From the NCBI RefSeq assembly GCF_021650705.1, contig NZ_CP087138.1, positions 1,426,001 to 1,490,000 on the forward strand: DNA of 64,000 bases, in the 5' to 3' direction. The notes beneath the pieces were generated by a model. It did no database searches. It saw only the letters and a program-made list of their open reading frames with translations, and was not told the origin of the DNA. The position numbers and the translations under genes were made by a program. Positions 47,157 through 55,814 of this stretch are shown here, piece after piece (the stretch's first letter is position 1; each line of letters starts with the position of its first letter). Source of the DNA: Pseudomonas sp. KNUC1026. GTDB lineage: Bacteria; Pseudomonadota; Gammaproteobacteria; Pseudomonadales; Pseudomonadaceae.

Positions 47157-48293
47157 ATGGAACAGTCCGCAGTAACTCCAGCATTTTCCCGGCTTTGCGC
47201 ATCGTTCGAACGTGGCGTGCTGGAGGTCGATGTTCATCCTTCCTCTGTCTTGCCGGAGTCGCTTTTCGGCTTTGCCGAGCGGCACAATCCAAAACGGGCA
47301 TTTCTATTCGTCTCCCGGGTGCTCGGCAAGCACATCCCGGTAAAACCCTCGCTGATGCAGCGTACCTACCAAAGCCTGGCGGCCCGGATTCCAGCAGACC
47401 TGCCGGGGCCGGTCCTGGTCATCGGCATGGCCGAGACCGCTGTGGGCCTCGGCGCTGGTGTGCACCGCGCCTACAGCCAGGTGCGCCAGGACACGATGTA
47501 CATCGTCAGCACTCGCCACTCGGTCGCTGCTGATGTGTTCGTGCGATTCGAAGAAGAACACAGTCATGCCAGCGCCCACCTGATTCACATTCCGCCGGAC
47601 CCTGTGATGCGCGACATGATGATGCGCGCCCGCTCTCTGGTGCTGGTGGACGACGAAGCCACGACTGGCAGGACGTTCATCAATCTGCATCGCGCGCTGC
47701 TGGCTGCCGGCCTCGATCAACTTGAGCGTGTTGTCACCTGTGTACTGACCGACTGGTCCAACGGGGCCGTATCGCAGGGTGTTGGAGGCCAGGCGGTTCA
47801 GGTTTCACTGTTGAGCGGCGAATATCGGTTCATCAAGGCCCCGGGCACCCCGTCGCCTCAGGCACTCGATACCAGCGCCGTGAACGTCGGAAGGTGGGCG
47901 ATCGACCCTGCAAACGACTGGGGCCGGCTCGGCACTCGGTCAGTGGAGGACACCCTCGGCCTGGACATCAAGGCCGAGCCTGGCGAAACGGTTCTGATAC
48001 TGGGCACTGGCGAGTTCGTCTGGAAGCCTTTCCTGTTGGCTGAGCGCCTGGAGAGGGCGGGAGTGAAGGTGCATTTCAGCTCAACCACGCGCTCGCCAAT
48101 TGCACTCGGGCACTGCATCGAGCATGCGCTCAGTTTTCCTGACAACTACGGGTTGGGCATCGCCAATTTTCTCTACAACGTGGCGCCGGGGCAATTCGAC
48201 CGTGTGATCCTCTGTAGCGAAACCGATAAGCCCGCAGTTCCCGCCTGCCTGGTAAAGGCGCTCAATGCCGAGGTCATCGTCGATGGCCTGTAA
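47157..48293 (+). CDS. Phosphoribosyltransferase with TRSP domain, Ter-linked biosynthetic module
   Basis: A 378-aa protein. The N-terminal half is an orotate-PRTase-like domain with the PRPP loop SLVLVDDEATTGRTFINLHRAL near residue 165 (key VLVDDEATTGRT) and GMAETAVGLGAGVHRAY near residue 90. The C-terminal half matches the TRSP domain (ILGTGEFVWKPFLLAERLE, then IANFLYNVAPGQFDRVILCSET). In Ter-linked operons this enzyme is proposed, from comparative genomics, to help make a nucleoside-like metabolite. AGGA lies 11 bases before the ATG. The HAD gene begins inside its last codons. Confidence 0.88.
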   Translation: MEQSAVTPAFSRLCASFERGVLEVDVHPSSVLPESLFGFAERHNPKRAFLFVSRVLGKHIPVKPSLMQRTYQSLAARIPADLPGPVLVIGMAETAVGLGAGVHRAYSQVRQDTMYIVSTRHSVAADVFVRFEEEHSHASAHLIHIPPDPVMRDMMMRARSLVLVDDEATTGRTFINLHRALLAAGLDQLERVVTCVLTDWSNGAVSQGVGGQAVQVSLLSGEYRFIKAPGTPSPQALDTSAVNVGRWAIDPANDWGRLGTRSVEDTLGLDIKAEPGETVLILGTGEFVWKPFLLAERLERAGVKVHFSSTTRSPIALGHCIEHALSFPDNYGLGIANFLYNVAPGQFDRVILCSETDKPAVPACLVKALNAEVIVDGL

Positions 48294-49038
48294 GCATCCG
48301 CTGGTGTTGGTCGATCTGGACGACACGTTGTTTCAAACAGCCCGGAAAATGCCCTCGCAAGGTGCTCGGTATCCGGCCTCTTATGACCTGAGCGGCAATA
48401 TCAGCGGCTATCAAACACCTGTGCAAAAAGCTTTCGCCGACTGGCTGTTGCACACCGCCGAGGTGATACCGGTCACCGCACGCAGCGCCGAAGCGTTCAG
48501 CCGTGTGCAGGTGGGCTTCAACGGGGCGGCGATCTGCGCCCATGGCGGGCTGATCCTGAACCCGGACCGTACGGTAGACGCCCAGTGGCATGCGTTGATG
48601 AACGAAAGGCTTGCCGGTTACCGGCAGCGCCTGCCGCAACTGCGCGATAGCGTTCTCGAGATCGGGACGCAAAACAGTCTCTCGCTGCGCAGCTGGGTAA
48701 TCGAGGAAGCACAGCAACGCCACTATGTGGTGGTGAAGCATTGCGACGGCTCGGATGCTGAACTGGCATTCGTCGAGCGACAGCTGCGCGGTGCTGGCCT
48801 GCTCGAAGGGATGCATACCCACCTCAATGGCAACAACCTGGCGCTGATGCCTGCCGGGTTGTCCAAGCGCGCGGCCGTGGAACATTACCTGAAAACCCGC
48901 CTGCAGTTGCCCGACGAGCAGCCAGTGATCGGCATTGGCGACAGCCTCAGTGACCTGGGCTTCATGAGCCTGTGCGATTTCTGGGCGACCCCTTGCAACA
49001 GCCAGCTGGCCCGTGTGGTGGAGAGCGCCCATGCTTGA
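48283..49038 (+). CDS. HAD-superfamily hydrolase, Ter-linked biosynthetic module
   Basis: A 251-aa phosphatase-like protein. Motif I is LVLVDLDDTLFQTA (nucleophile Asp near residue 11), motif II VIPVTARS, a lysine lies in GLSKRAAVEHYL, and motif IV is IGIGDSLSDLGFMSLCDF near residue 225. This resembles the Cof/sucrose-phosphatase group. The start at 48283 overlaps the PRTase end by 11 bp; its own end overlaps the next gene by 8 bp, so the module is tightly coupled. Likely dephosphorylates an intermediate of the proposed metabolite. Confidence 0.87.
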   Translation: MACKHPLVLVDLDDTLFQTARKMPSQGARYPASYDLSGNISGYQTPVQKAFADWLLHTAEVIPVTARSAEAFSRVQVGFNGAAICAHGGLILNPDRTVDAQWHALMNERLAGYRQRLPQLRDSVLEIGTQNSLSLRSWVIEEAQQRHYVVVKHCDGSDAELAFVERQLRGAGLLEGMHTHLNGNNLALMPAGLSKRAAVEHYLKTRLQLPDEQPVIGIGDSLSDLGFMSLCDFWATPCNSQLARVVESAHA

Positions 49039-50121
49039 CGCACCGCAGGGTTTCACCACCGTTGGCAGCGCAAGCTACTCGCCGGAAGACGTCCAGTTGC
49101 TGCTCAGGCCGGTGCAGCTCGAGCTGACACCGGTACGCGAAAAGAGCGCCTGATCCAGTCCAGTGCAAAGCACTACTCGGACATGATCGGCCAGGAAGAT
49201 GCGCCCAGCGCCGCCCACCTGGCCTTGTTCGAGCGTGCCATGGGCCAGAATGCTTCGCGGATGGCCCGGGAGGTGCAGTCCCTGGCGCTTGCGCTGGCGA
49301 ACCGTTCCACCGGCGCTCCCATTGCGCTGGTTTCCTTCGTACGGGCGGGGCTGCCATTGGGCGTACTGCTTCGCCGTGCCCTTACCGGGCTGGGCTGCCA
49401 TGTACAGCATTACGGCATCAGCATCGTGCGAGGCCGTGGTATCGATTCGGTTGCTCTGGAGCATGTCATTGCGCTGCATGGCGCGGCGAACATCGTCTTC
49501 GTCGATGGTTGGACCGGCAAGGGTGCCATCCGCGACGAACTTCACCGAAGCCTTGCTTGCGACTCACGTTTTCCCGAGTGCCCCCGGCTGGTCGTGCTGG
49601 CCGATCCCTGCGGCAAAGCGTGGCTCGCTGCGTCGGCCGAAGACTGGATCATTCCCTCCGGGATCCTGGGTGCGACGGTTTCTGGCCTGGTGTCGCGCTC
49701 CGTCTGGCCTGCTGATGGAGGCATGCATGGTTGCGTAGTCTACGACCACCTGCACGAGCACGACCTGACCCAGCTGTTCATCGAACGAATCGAAACAGCC
49801 CGGGAGGGCGTCGAGGCCAGCCCTGCCAGCCCATGGTCAACCGAACAGGCCGTTGCGTTGCAGGCCCGGGCGAAGTGTGTGCTCAGCGACCTGTCCGCAC
49901 GTGTGCACGTGGCCGACCCCAACCGGCTCAAGCCAGGCATCGCCGAGGCGACCCGGGCCGTGCTGCGCAGAGTACCGGACCGGGTGTGGGTACAGGATCG
50001 AAGCGACCCTGACGTCGAATTGCTCATCCACCTGGCCGAGCGTGCGGGAGTCGAAGTCCAGCAGGTGGGCCCTTTGCTAGGCCCCTACCGCGCCGTCACT
50101 CTGATTCGGAGTGTGTGCTGA
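49031..50121 (+). pseudogene. StiP/PRTase_1-like protein of the Ter module, frameshift near 49143
   Basis: Starts at ATG 49031 overlapping the HAD stop, reading MLDAPQGFTTVGSASYSPED and ...LTPVREK, then a stop. GAAAAGAGC lacks one G relative to GAAAAGGAGC; adding it continues as ERLIQSSAKHYSDMIGQED into the frame open from 49183 to 50121, total 363 aa. This matches proteins annotated as cysteine protease StiP family, since reinterpreted as a phosphoribosyltransferase; VSFVRAGLPLGVLLRRAL and NIVFVDGWTGKGAIRDEL are the visible substrate loops. A standard member of Ter biosynthetic operons. Probably intact apart from a sequence error. Confidence 0.82.
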
Positions 50122-51080
50122 TGGCTCGGGTTTCTCCTTATGCACTGGGTGCCACCCTCTACATGCCAGCCACCCGTAGTGACCTTCTCGAGGTGATCAG
50201 CGGCCGCAAGCTGCCGAGCCTGCGCTCACTGGTGATCTGCCTCGAGGACTCGGTCGCCGGCAGCGACGTGGAAGCAGCACTCGGGCAGCTCAGGGCCGTA
50301 CTGAGGTCCATCCGTGCCGAGGGCCAGCGCCGCACCTGGAGCCCGCTCATCTTCGTGCGACCGCGTGATGCGGTCATGGCGGCGGTAGTAAACGACTGGC
50401 CCGAGATCGAAGCGATCGACGGTTTCGTGCTGCCCAAATGTTCGCTGACGTCGTTGCCTCGCTGGGCCGCGGCAGTGGAGAACCCGGCGCTGCTGGTGAT
50501 GCCGACGCTGGAGACCCGCGAGGTGTATAGCCCTGCCGCCATGCTCGAGCTGGGCACTGCACTGCGCCAGGCCTTCAATGATCGGGTTCTGGCATTGCGT
50601 ATCGGGGGTAACGACCTGATGGGCTGCCTCGGCCTGCGGCGCAACCCTTGCACCACGCTGTACCAGACCCCTATGGGGTATGTGATTCCCATGCTGGCTG
50701 GCGTGCTGGGTGCTCAGGGCTTTTCGCTGACCGCGCCGGTGTTCGAGCAGTTGGCAAGCCCCGCCCTGCTCGGGCAGGAGTTGCAGCTGGATATCTCCCA
50801 CGGGCTTGTCGGCAAGACCGCCATCCATCCGGCGCAGATCGCACCGATCAACGAAGCCTTCCGGGTGTGCGCCAAGGATCTCGATTGCGCGAGGTTGATC
50901 GTCAGTGAATCCGCGCCTGCCGTGTTCAAGCACGGCAGCGCGATGGTCGAGCCCGCCACACACCTCAACTGGGCCCGAAAAATCATCGAACGGGCCCAGT
51001 GGCAGGGCGTCAGGGCGCCCGAAGCGGCAGTTGCCGAAAGTGCCCGTCGACCGTTGACGTGCTCGAAATACATGCCTTGA
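50121..51080 (+). CDS. HpcH/HpaI aldolase / CitE-like lyase, Ter-linked biosynthetic module
   Basis: A 319-aa TIM-barrel lyase of the CitE group. LGATLYMPATRSDLLEVISG opens the barrel; SLVICLEDSVAGSDVEAAL carries the acidic residues for Mg2+, and VLALRIGGNDLMGCLGLRRNP and GLVGKTAIHPAQIAPIN are the later conserved loops. In Ter clusters it is proposed to condense or cleave a carbon unit of the metabolite. The ATG overlaps the previous TGA (TGATG). About 210 bp without a gene separate it from terZ. Confidence 0.88.
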   Translation: MARVSPYALGATLYMPATRSDLLEVISGRKLPSLRSLVICLEDSVAGSDVEAALGQLRAVLRSIRAEGQRRTWSPLIFVRPRDAVMAAVVNDWPEIEAIDGFVLPKCSLTSLPRWAAAVENPALLVMPTLETREVYSPAAMLELGTALRQAFNDRVLALRIGGNDLMGCLGLRRNPCTTLYQTPMGYVIPMLAGVLGAQGFSLTAPVFEQLASPALLGQELQLDISHGLVGKTAIHPAQIAPINEAFRVCAKDLDCARLIVSESAPAVFKHGSAMVEPATHLNWARKIIERAQWQGVRAPEAAVAESARRPLTCSKYMP

Positions 51081-51289
51081 GCGTTTTCACACTGAGGCTG
51101 CGAAGTACCCGGCGACCTTGAGCCACGAGCCACGGTTCAGGCGCCTTATTGGTGGCACTTCCATCCGCGCTGGCAGCGTAGACGGTGGCCACTCAGGAAT
51201 CGAAGCGCGCGATCGCACAGGCGGCGCCATTCGATAACGGATACCTCTGCAGGCAAGCAGCGGTACGACGATTGAAAAGGAGCGTGAAA

Positions 51290-51877
51290 ATGGCACTTAG
51301 CCTTTCCAAGAATCAGACGATCTCTCTTGAGAAAACGCAGGCTTCAGGCCTCGGCAAAGTCACCCTCGGCCTGGGTTGGGACCCGATGAAGGCTGGTTTT
51401 TTCGGCAGGCTGATCGGGCAGGGCGGTGACATCGACCTGGATGCATCCTGCATTCTGTTCGATGCGCAGATGCAACCGGTCGACCTTGTGTGGTTCCGCC
51501 AACTGCAATCCAGAGATGGCTCGATTCGCCACTGCGGAGACAACCGTACCGGCGAAGGCGATGGCGACGATGAGTCCATCGAGCTCGACCTGCTGGCACT
51601 GCCGCCTTCGGTGGTGCAACTGGTGTTCACCGTCAACTCCTTCACCGGCCAGACCTTCGAGCGCATCGAGAATGCGTACTGCCGCATTGTCAACGCGGGC
51701 AGCGGGGCGGAGCTTGCGCGCTTCTACCTTTCCGAGCAGGGCGCCCACACCGGCGTGGTCATGGCCAGCCTGAGCCGCACCGCTGCGGGTTGGGACTTCA
51801 AGGCGCTGGGCGTAACGACTCAGGGCCGCACGGTAGATGATCTGGTCAACCTGGCAGCACAGGCGGCGCGCGCATGA
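51290..51877 (+). CDS. terZ: TerD-family protein, TerZ-like
   Basis: A 195-aa calcium-binding TerD-domain protein. MALSLSKNQTISLEKTQASG is the family start; the acidic Ca2+ loop is GDIDLDASCILFDAQMQPVD near residue 45 and CGDNRTGEGDGDDESIELDL near residue 82. AAAAGGAGCGTG precedes the ATG at 51290; an upstream in-frame start would add 35 unrelated residues. First of the ter genes proper; overlaps terA by 4 bp. Confidence 0.88.
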   Translation: MALSLSKNQTISLEKTQASGLGKVTLGLGWDPMKAGFFGRLIGQGGDIDLDASCILFDAQMQPVDLVWFRQLQSRDGSIRHCGDNRTGEGDGDDESIELDLLALPPSVVQLVFTVNSFTGQTFERIENAYCRIVNAGSGAELARFYLSEQGAHTGVVMASLSRTAAGWDFKALGVTTQGRTVDDLVNLAAQAARA

Positions 51878-53004
51878 CCGCTCTGCTACCAGGCGGCAAC
51901 GCCTCCGTGGCCAGTGAACGGGTGCAAGTGCAGATCGCCTACAGCCCGATACCGGGCGCGGATATCGACGTCTCGGCGTTTGTGCTTGCCGCCGATGGCA
52001 AGGTACGCAGCGATGCCGACATGTGTTTCTACGGGCAGCCTCAGGTGCTCTGCGGTGCTGTCAGGCTGGCCCAGGCCTCGGTCGGGGAGGCGATCTTCGA
52101 GCTGGACCTGGGCCGGCTGGATACATCGGTCGAAAAAGTATCGCTGGCCGCGACCATCCACCAGAACAAGGCCAGTTTCGGCGCTGTATCGAGCTTGTCG
52201 CTCGAGATGACCGGCGGCCTCGAAGCTCGGCTTCCAACATCCGGCATGAGCGAAACCGCATTGATTCTTGGCGAGTTCTATCGCCGGCAGGGCCAGTGGA
52301 AGTTTCGCTGCATTGCACAAGGCTTCGCCGGTGGGCTGGCGCCGCTGTCGACTCATTTTGGTGTCGACATCATCGAATCGGCTCCCGCTGCAACGCCGCC
52401 AAAGCCTGTACTGAGCTTGAGCAAGATCACGCTCGATAAGCATCGCGCCTCCATCAGCCTCGAAAAGACCGCCGCAGGCTTCGGTCAGATACGCGTCAAC
52501 CTGAACTGGAACCAGCGAAAGAAGGGCCTGTTCGGAGGGCTCCGGCAGGTCGACCTCGACGTCGGCTGCCTGTACGAGCTGCAGGATGGGCAAAAAGGTG
52601 TCGTCCAGGCACTGGGCAACAGTTTTGGCGACCTGGAGCGAGCGCCCTTCATGCAGTTGATGGGGGATGACCGCACCGGCTCGGTTCAGGGTGGCGAGTG
52701 GATTCACATCAATGGCCAGAGGTGGGCCGAGATCAGACGCATCCTGGTCTTTGCCTTCATCTACAAGGGCGCACCCAACTGGCGCGAGACCGACGGTGTG
52801 GTGACGCTGTTCATCCCCGGCCAGCCCGAAATCGAAGTTCGCCTCAATGAAGAGGGCGGAAGGCTCGGCTGCTGCGCTATCGCTTTGCTCGAAAACGACA
52901 ACGGCGCGGTGAAGGTTACCCGACGGGTCGACTTCCACGCCTCTCAAGCCCCCATGGACAAGGCTTATGGCTGGGGCATGCGCTGGACCACCGGCTCGAA
53001 GTAG
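51874..53004 (+). CDS. terA: Tellurium resistance protein TerA
   Basis: A 376-aa two-domain protein. The N-terminal 170 residues are a TerD-like unit (VQIAYSPIPGADIDVSAFVL, DADMCFYGQP, GEFYRRQGQWKFRCIAQGFAGGL), and the C-terminal part is the TerA-specific unit (LSLSKITLDKHRASISLEKT, VDLDVGCLYELQDGQKGVVQ, MGDDRTGSVQGGEWIHING). Part of the membrane-associated Ter complex implicated in tellurite, phage and colicin resistance. Confidence 0.88.
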   Translation: MTALLPGGNASVASERVQVQIAYSPIPGADIDVSAFVLAADGKVRSDADMCFYGQPQVLCGAVRLAQASVGEAIFELDLGRLDTSVEKVSLAATIHQNKASFGAVSSLSLEMTGGLEARLPTSGMSETALILGEFYRRQGQWKFRCIAQGFAGGLAPLSTHFGVDIIESAPAATPPKPVLSLSKITLDKHRASISLEKTAAGFGQIRVNLNWNQRKKGLFGGLRQVDLDVGCLYELQDGQKGVVQALGNSFGDLERAPFMQLMGDDRTGSVQGGEWIHINGQRWAEIRRILVFAFIYKGAPNWRETDGVVTLFIPGQPEIEVRLNEEGGRLGCCAIALLENDNGAVKVTRRVDFHASQAPMDKAYGWGMRWTTGSK

Positions 53005-53048
53005 ATCGCGCGACTGCGAGGGCGAAGCCTCGCTGAGGAGAAACAGCA

Positions 53049-53498
53049 ATGTTGGACTGGTTTAAAACGAACGCATCCAAGGCTCGCGCGGCGCTGGCCC
53101 AGGAGGTCGGCAAGTTCGGTAACCGCCGCTTCATGGAGGCGGTTGCTGCCGCCTGCGCAATGATTGCCGCAGCCGACGGCGAGGTGTCGGCAGCCGAGAA
53201 GCAGAAAATGATCGGCTTCATGCAGAACTCCCCGGAGCTCAGGTTCTTTGACGTCGATGAGGTCGTCACTGCGTTCAACGTGGCTGCTGCCAAGTTCGAT
53301 CAGGACCGCCAGATCGGCCAGGCGCAAGCGCTGAAGATCATCATCAGGATCAAGCCCGATGAGGGTGCGGCGCGCTTGCTGGTTCGCGTGGCCTGCGCGA
53401 TCGGTGCCTCGGACGGCCACTTCGATCAACACGAAAGAGCGGCTTGCCGCCTTATCTGTCTCGAGCTGGGCCTGAACCCGGCTGATTTCGAACTCTAA
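53049..53498 (+). CDS. terB: Tellurite resistance protein TerB
   Basis: A 149-aa helical protein. Two acidic repeats typical of TerB are visible: MIAAADGEVSAAEKQKM near residue 40 and AIGASDGHFDQHERAACRLI near residue 125; these bind divalent metal. TerB is known to contact TerC and bridge the complex to the membrane. TGAGGAG precedes the ATG. Confidence 0.93.
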   Translation: MLDWFKTNASKARAALAQEVGKFGNRRFMEAVAAACAMIAAADGEVSAAEKQKMIGFMQNSPELRFFDVDEVVTAFNVAAAKFDQDRQIGQAQALKIIIRIKPDEGAARLLVRVACAIGASDGHFDQHERAACRLICLELGLNPADFEL

Positions 53499-53509
53499 GG
53501 TATTGAACT

Positions 53510-54544
53510 GTGGAAGTAACTTCTATCGGATTCCCGCCATTGACGGTGGCGGTGTTTGTCGCCATGGCTGTGGGTGCCCTGTTGATCGATGTGCTGACCC
53601 ACCGGGGTGACAAGCCGGTGAGCCTGGCAAAGGCATCGTTCTGGACGGTCATGTGGATCGCCATTTCGCTGGCGTTTGCCGGGTTTCTTCATGTGCAGCA
53701 CGGCCCTGAAGTCGCAAGCCTGTTCGTCACAGGTTACGCACTCGAAAAAGTGCTGAGCGTCGACAACCTGTTCGTGTTCATGGCCATCTTCGCCTGGTTC
53801 AAGGTCCCGGACGCACTGCGCCACCGTGTTCTGTACTGGGGCATCATCGGTGCGATCGTGTTCCGCGGCATCTTCGTGGCCATCGGCACCGGGCTGCTGG
53901 CATTCGGGCCTTGGGTCGAGGTTGTGTTCGCAGTGATCGTTGCCTGGACAGCGGTGATGATGCTTCGCGGCGGCGGGAATGAAGACGAGGAGCCGGATTA
54001 TTCCACGCACATGGCTTACCGCTTCGCCAGGGCGCTCTTCCCGGTATGGCCAAAGCTGCATGGCAATCGGTTTTTCGTCAGCCGCAAGGTTCTGGAAAAA
54101 GAGCTGCAAAAGCCCGAGAACACAGGCATGAGCCTGGTTGGCAAGGGCACGATCTTCGCCACACCGCTGTTCCTGTGCCTGGTCGTCGCCGAGATCAGCG
54201 ACGTGCTTTTCGCGTTCGACTCGGTCCCGGTCATCATCGCTGTGAGCCGCGAACCGCTGATTGTGTACTCGGCCATGCTCTTCGCGATCCTCGGGCTGCG
54301 AACCATGTATTTCGTGCTCGAAGCCCTCAAACGCTACCTGGTGCATCTGGAAAAGGCAGTGATCGCCTTGCTGTTCTTCATCGCGATCAAGCTGAGCCTC
54401 AATGCCACCGACCACCTCTTCCAACACGGCCACAGCATCGATGCCAACACCAGCCTGGCCGTGGTGATGGCGGTATTGCTCATCGGTATCGTCGCCAGCG
54501 TTCTGTTCCCCGCAAAGCACGCCTCACCGGCCGAGCCCAACTGA
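53510..54544 (+). CDS. terC: Integral membrane protein TerC
   Basis: A 344-aa inner-membrane protein with about nine segments. Family motifs GYALEKVLSVDNLFVFMAIF (near residue 75) and EISDVLFAFDSVPVIIAVSREPLIVYSA (near residue 225), with conserved acidic residues in the membrane, suggest metal-ion handling. GTG start at 53510, 12 bp after terB, behind AAGG. Confidence 0.95.
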   Translation: MEVTSIGFPPLTVAVFVAMAVGALLIDVLTHRGDKPVSLAKASFWTVMWIAISLAFAGFLHVQHGPEVASLFVTGYALEKVLSVDNLFVFMAIFAWFKVPDALRHRVLYWGIIGAIVFRGIFVAIGTGLLAFGPWVEVVFAVIVAWTAVMMLRGGGNEDEEPDYSTHMAYRFARALFPVWPKLHGNRFFVSRKVLEKELQKPENTGMSLVGKGTIFATPLFLCLVVAEISDVLFAFDSVPVIIAVSREPLIVYSAMLFAILGLRTMYFVLEALKRYLVHLEKAVIALLFFIAIKLSLNATDHLFQHGHSIDANTSLAVVMAVLLIGIVASVLFPAKHASPAEPN

Positions 54545-54574
54545 ATCATCGCAACCCCACAAGGAGTTCAACTC

Positions 54575-55153
54575 ATGGCTTTGTCCTTATCCAAAGGCGC
54601 CAACCTGTCGCTGACCAAGACCGACCCGAGCCTTTCGCGTATCAGCGTTGGCCTGGGCTGGGACCCACGCGCCACCGACGGCAAGGAATTCGACCTGGAT
54701 GCCAGCGCATTCCTGCTCACGCGGGCTGGCAAGGTTCGTAGCGATGCAGACTTCATCTTCTACAACCAGCTCAAAAGCGTCGAAGGCTCGGTCGAGCACA
54801 CCGGCGACAACCGCACAGGCGCCGGCGAGGGTGACGATGAGGTGATCAATGTCGACCTGGCCCGCGTGCCTGCCGACATCGAGAAGGTAACGTTCACGGT
54901 CACCATCCACGATGCCGAGCAACGCCATCAGAACTTCGGCCAGGTGGGCCGCGCGTTCATTCGCGTCATCAATGAAGTGACCGGGGTTGAAGTCGTTCGT
55001 TTCGATCTTGCCGAAGATGCCTCGACAGAAACCGCGATGATTTTCGCCGAACTGTACCGCTACAACGGCGAGTGGAAGTTTCGCGCGATCGGCCAGGGTT
55101 ACTCCGGTGGCCTCAGGGCAGTCGCAAACGGTTTTGGCCTGAATTTCGGCTGA
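54575..55153 (+). CDS. terD: TerD-family protein
   Basis: A 192-aa TerD-domain protein: MALSLSKGANLSLTKTDPSL, Ca2+ loop EFDLDASAFLL near residue 35 and HTGDNRTGAGEGDDEVINVDL near residue 77, then RFDLAEDASTETAMIFAELYRYNGEWKF. ACAAGGAG precedes the ATG. Paralogue of the next gene. Confidence 0.92.
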   Translation: MALSLSKGANLSLTKTDPSLSRISVGLGWDPRATDGKEFDLDASAFLLTRAGKVRSDADFIFYNQLKSVEGSVEHTGDNRTGAGEGDDEVINVDLARVPADIEKVTFTVTIHDAEQRHQNFGQVGRAFIRVINEVTGVEVVRFDLAEDASTETAMIFAELYRYNGEWKFRAIGQGYSGGLRAVANGFGLNFG

Positions 55154-55187
55154 GCCACTTTTCCAATACCTACCAAAGGAATGACGC

Positions 55188-55766
55188 ATGGCTGTTTCAC
55201 TGCAAAAAGGCGGCAACGTTTCGTTGTCCAAAGAGGCTCCAGGGTTGGCCGAGATTATCGTTGGCCTGGGTTGGGACGCGCGCAAAACCGATGGCGCCGA
55301 GTTTGACCTCGATGCTTCGGTGTTCGTGACGGGTGAGGACGACAAGGTGTTGAACGACGGATCGTTCATTTTCTACAACAACACACGCTCGGCCGATGGC
55401 TCCATCGAGCACCTGGGTGACAACCGTTCAGGCGCGGGTGATGGCGATGATGAGCAGGTCAACGTCAAATTGGCCAGCCTTGCACCTGATGTGAAGAAAC
55501 TGGTGTTTGCGGTAACGATCCACGACGCCGAAGCGCGTCGGCAATCCTTCGGCCAGGTCAGCAATGCCTACATCCGGGTCGTGAACAAAGCAGACGGCAA
55601 AGAGCTTGCCCGCTTCGATCTGAGCGAGGATGCCTCGAACGAAACCGCGATGATCTTCGGGGAGTTGTACCGCCATGGTGGCGAATTCAAGTTCAAGGCC
55701 ATCGGGCAGGGTTTTGCCGGCGGGTTGAAGCCACTGGCGTTGGCCCACGGCGTCAGCATCGGCTGA
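55188..55766 (+). CDS. terE: TerD-family protein, TerE-like
   Basis: A 192-aa paralogue of TerD ([76 protein letters not shown]). Tandem TerD/TerE duplication is standard in ter operons. AAAGGAAT lies before the ATG. A bidirectional terminator follows. Confidence 0.92.
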   Translation: MAVSLQKGGNVSLSKEAPGLAEIIVGLGWDARKTDGAEFDLDASVFVTGEDDKVLNDGSFIFYNNTRSADGSIEHLGDNRSGAGDGDDEQVNVKLASLAPDVKKLVFAVTIHDAEARRQSFGQVSNAYIRVVNKADGKELARFDLSEDASNETAMIFGELYRHGGEFKFKAIGQGFAGGLKPLALAHGVSIG

Positions 55767-55781
55767 TTGCCGTGAGCAAGG

Positions 55782-55805
55782 AGCCCTTGCGTTGCCGCAA
55801 GGGCT
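55782..55805. terminator. Bidirectional terminator between terE and the MoxR/propeller operon
   Basis: AGCCCTTGCG-TTGC-CGCAAGGGCT: a perfect 10-bp stem between two convergent operons. Confidence 0.85.
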
Positions 55806-55814
55806 ATCCAGGCG

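Noticed and set aside
46729..47301. 190-codon minus-strand frame upstream of the Ter operon
   Set aside because: Overlaps the start of the PRTase gene, has no ribosome-binding site and no recognisable composition or domain.
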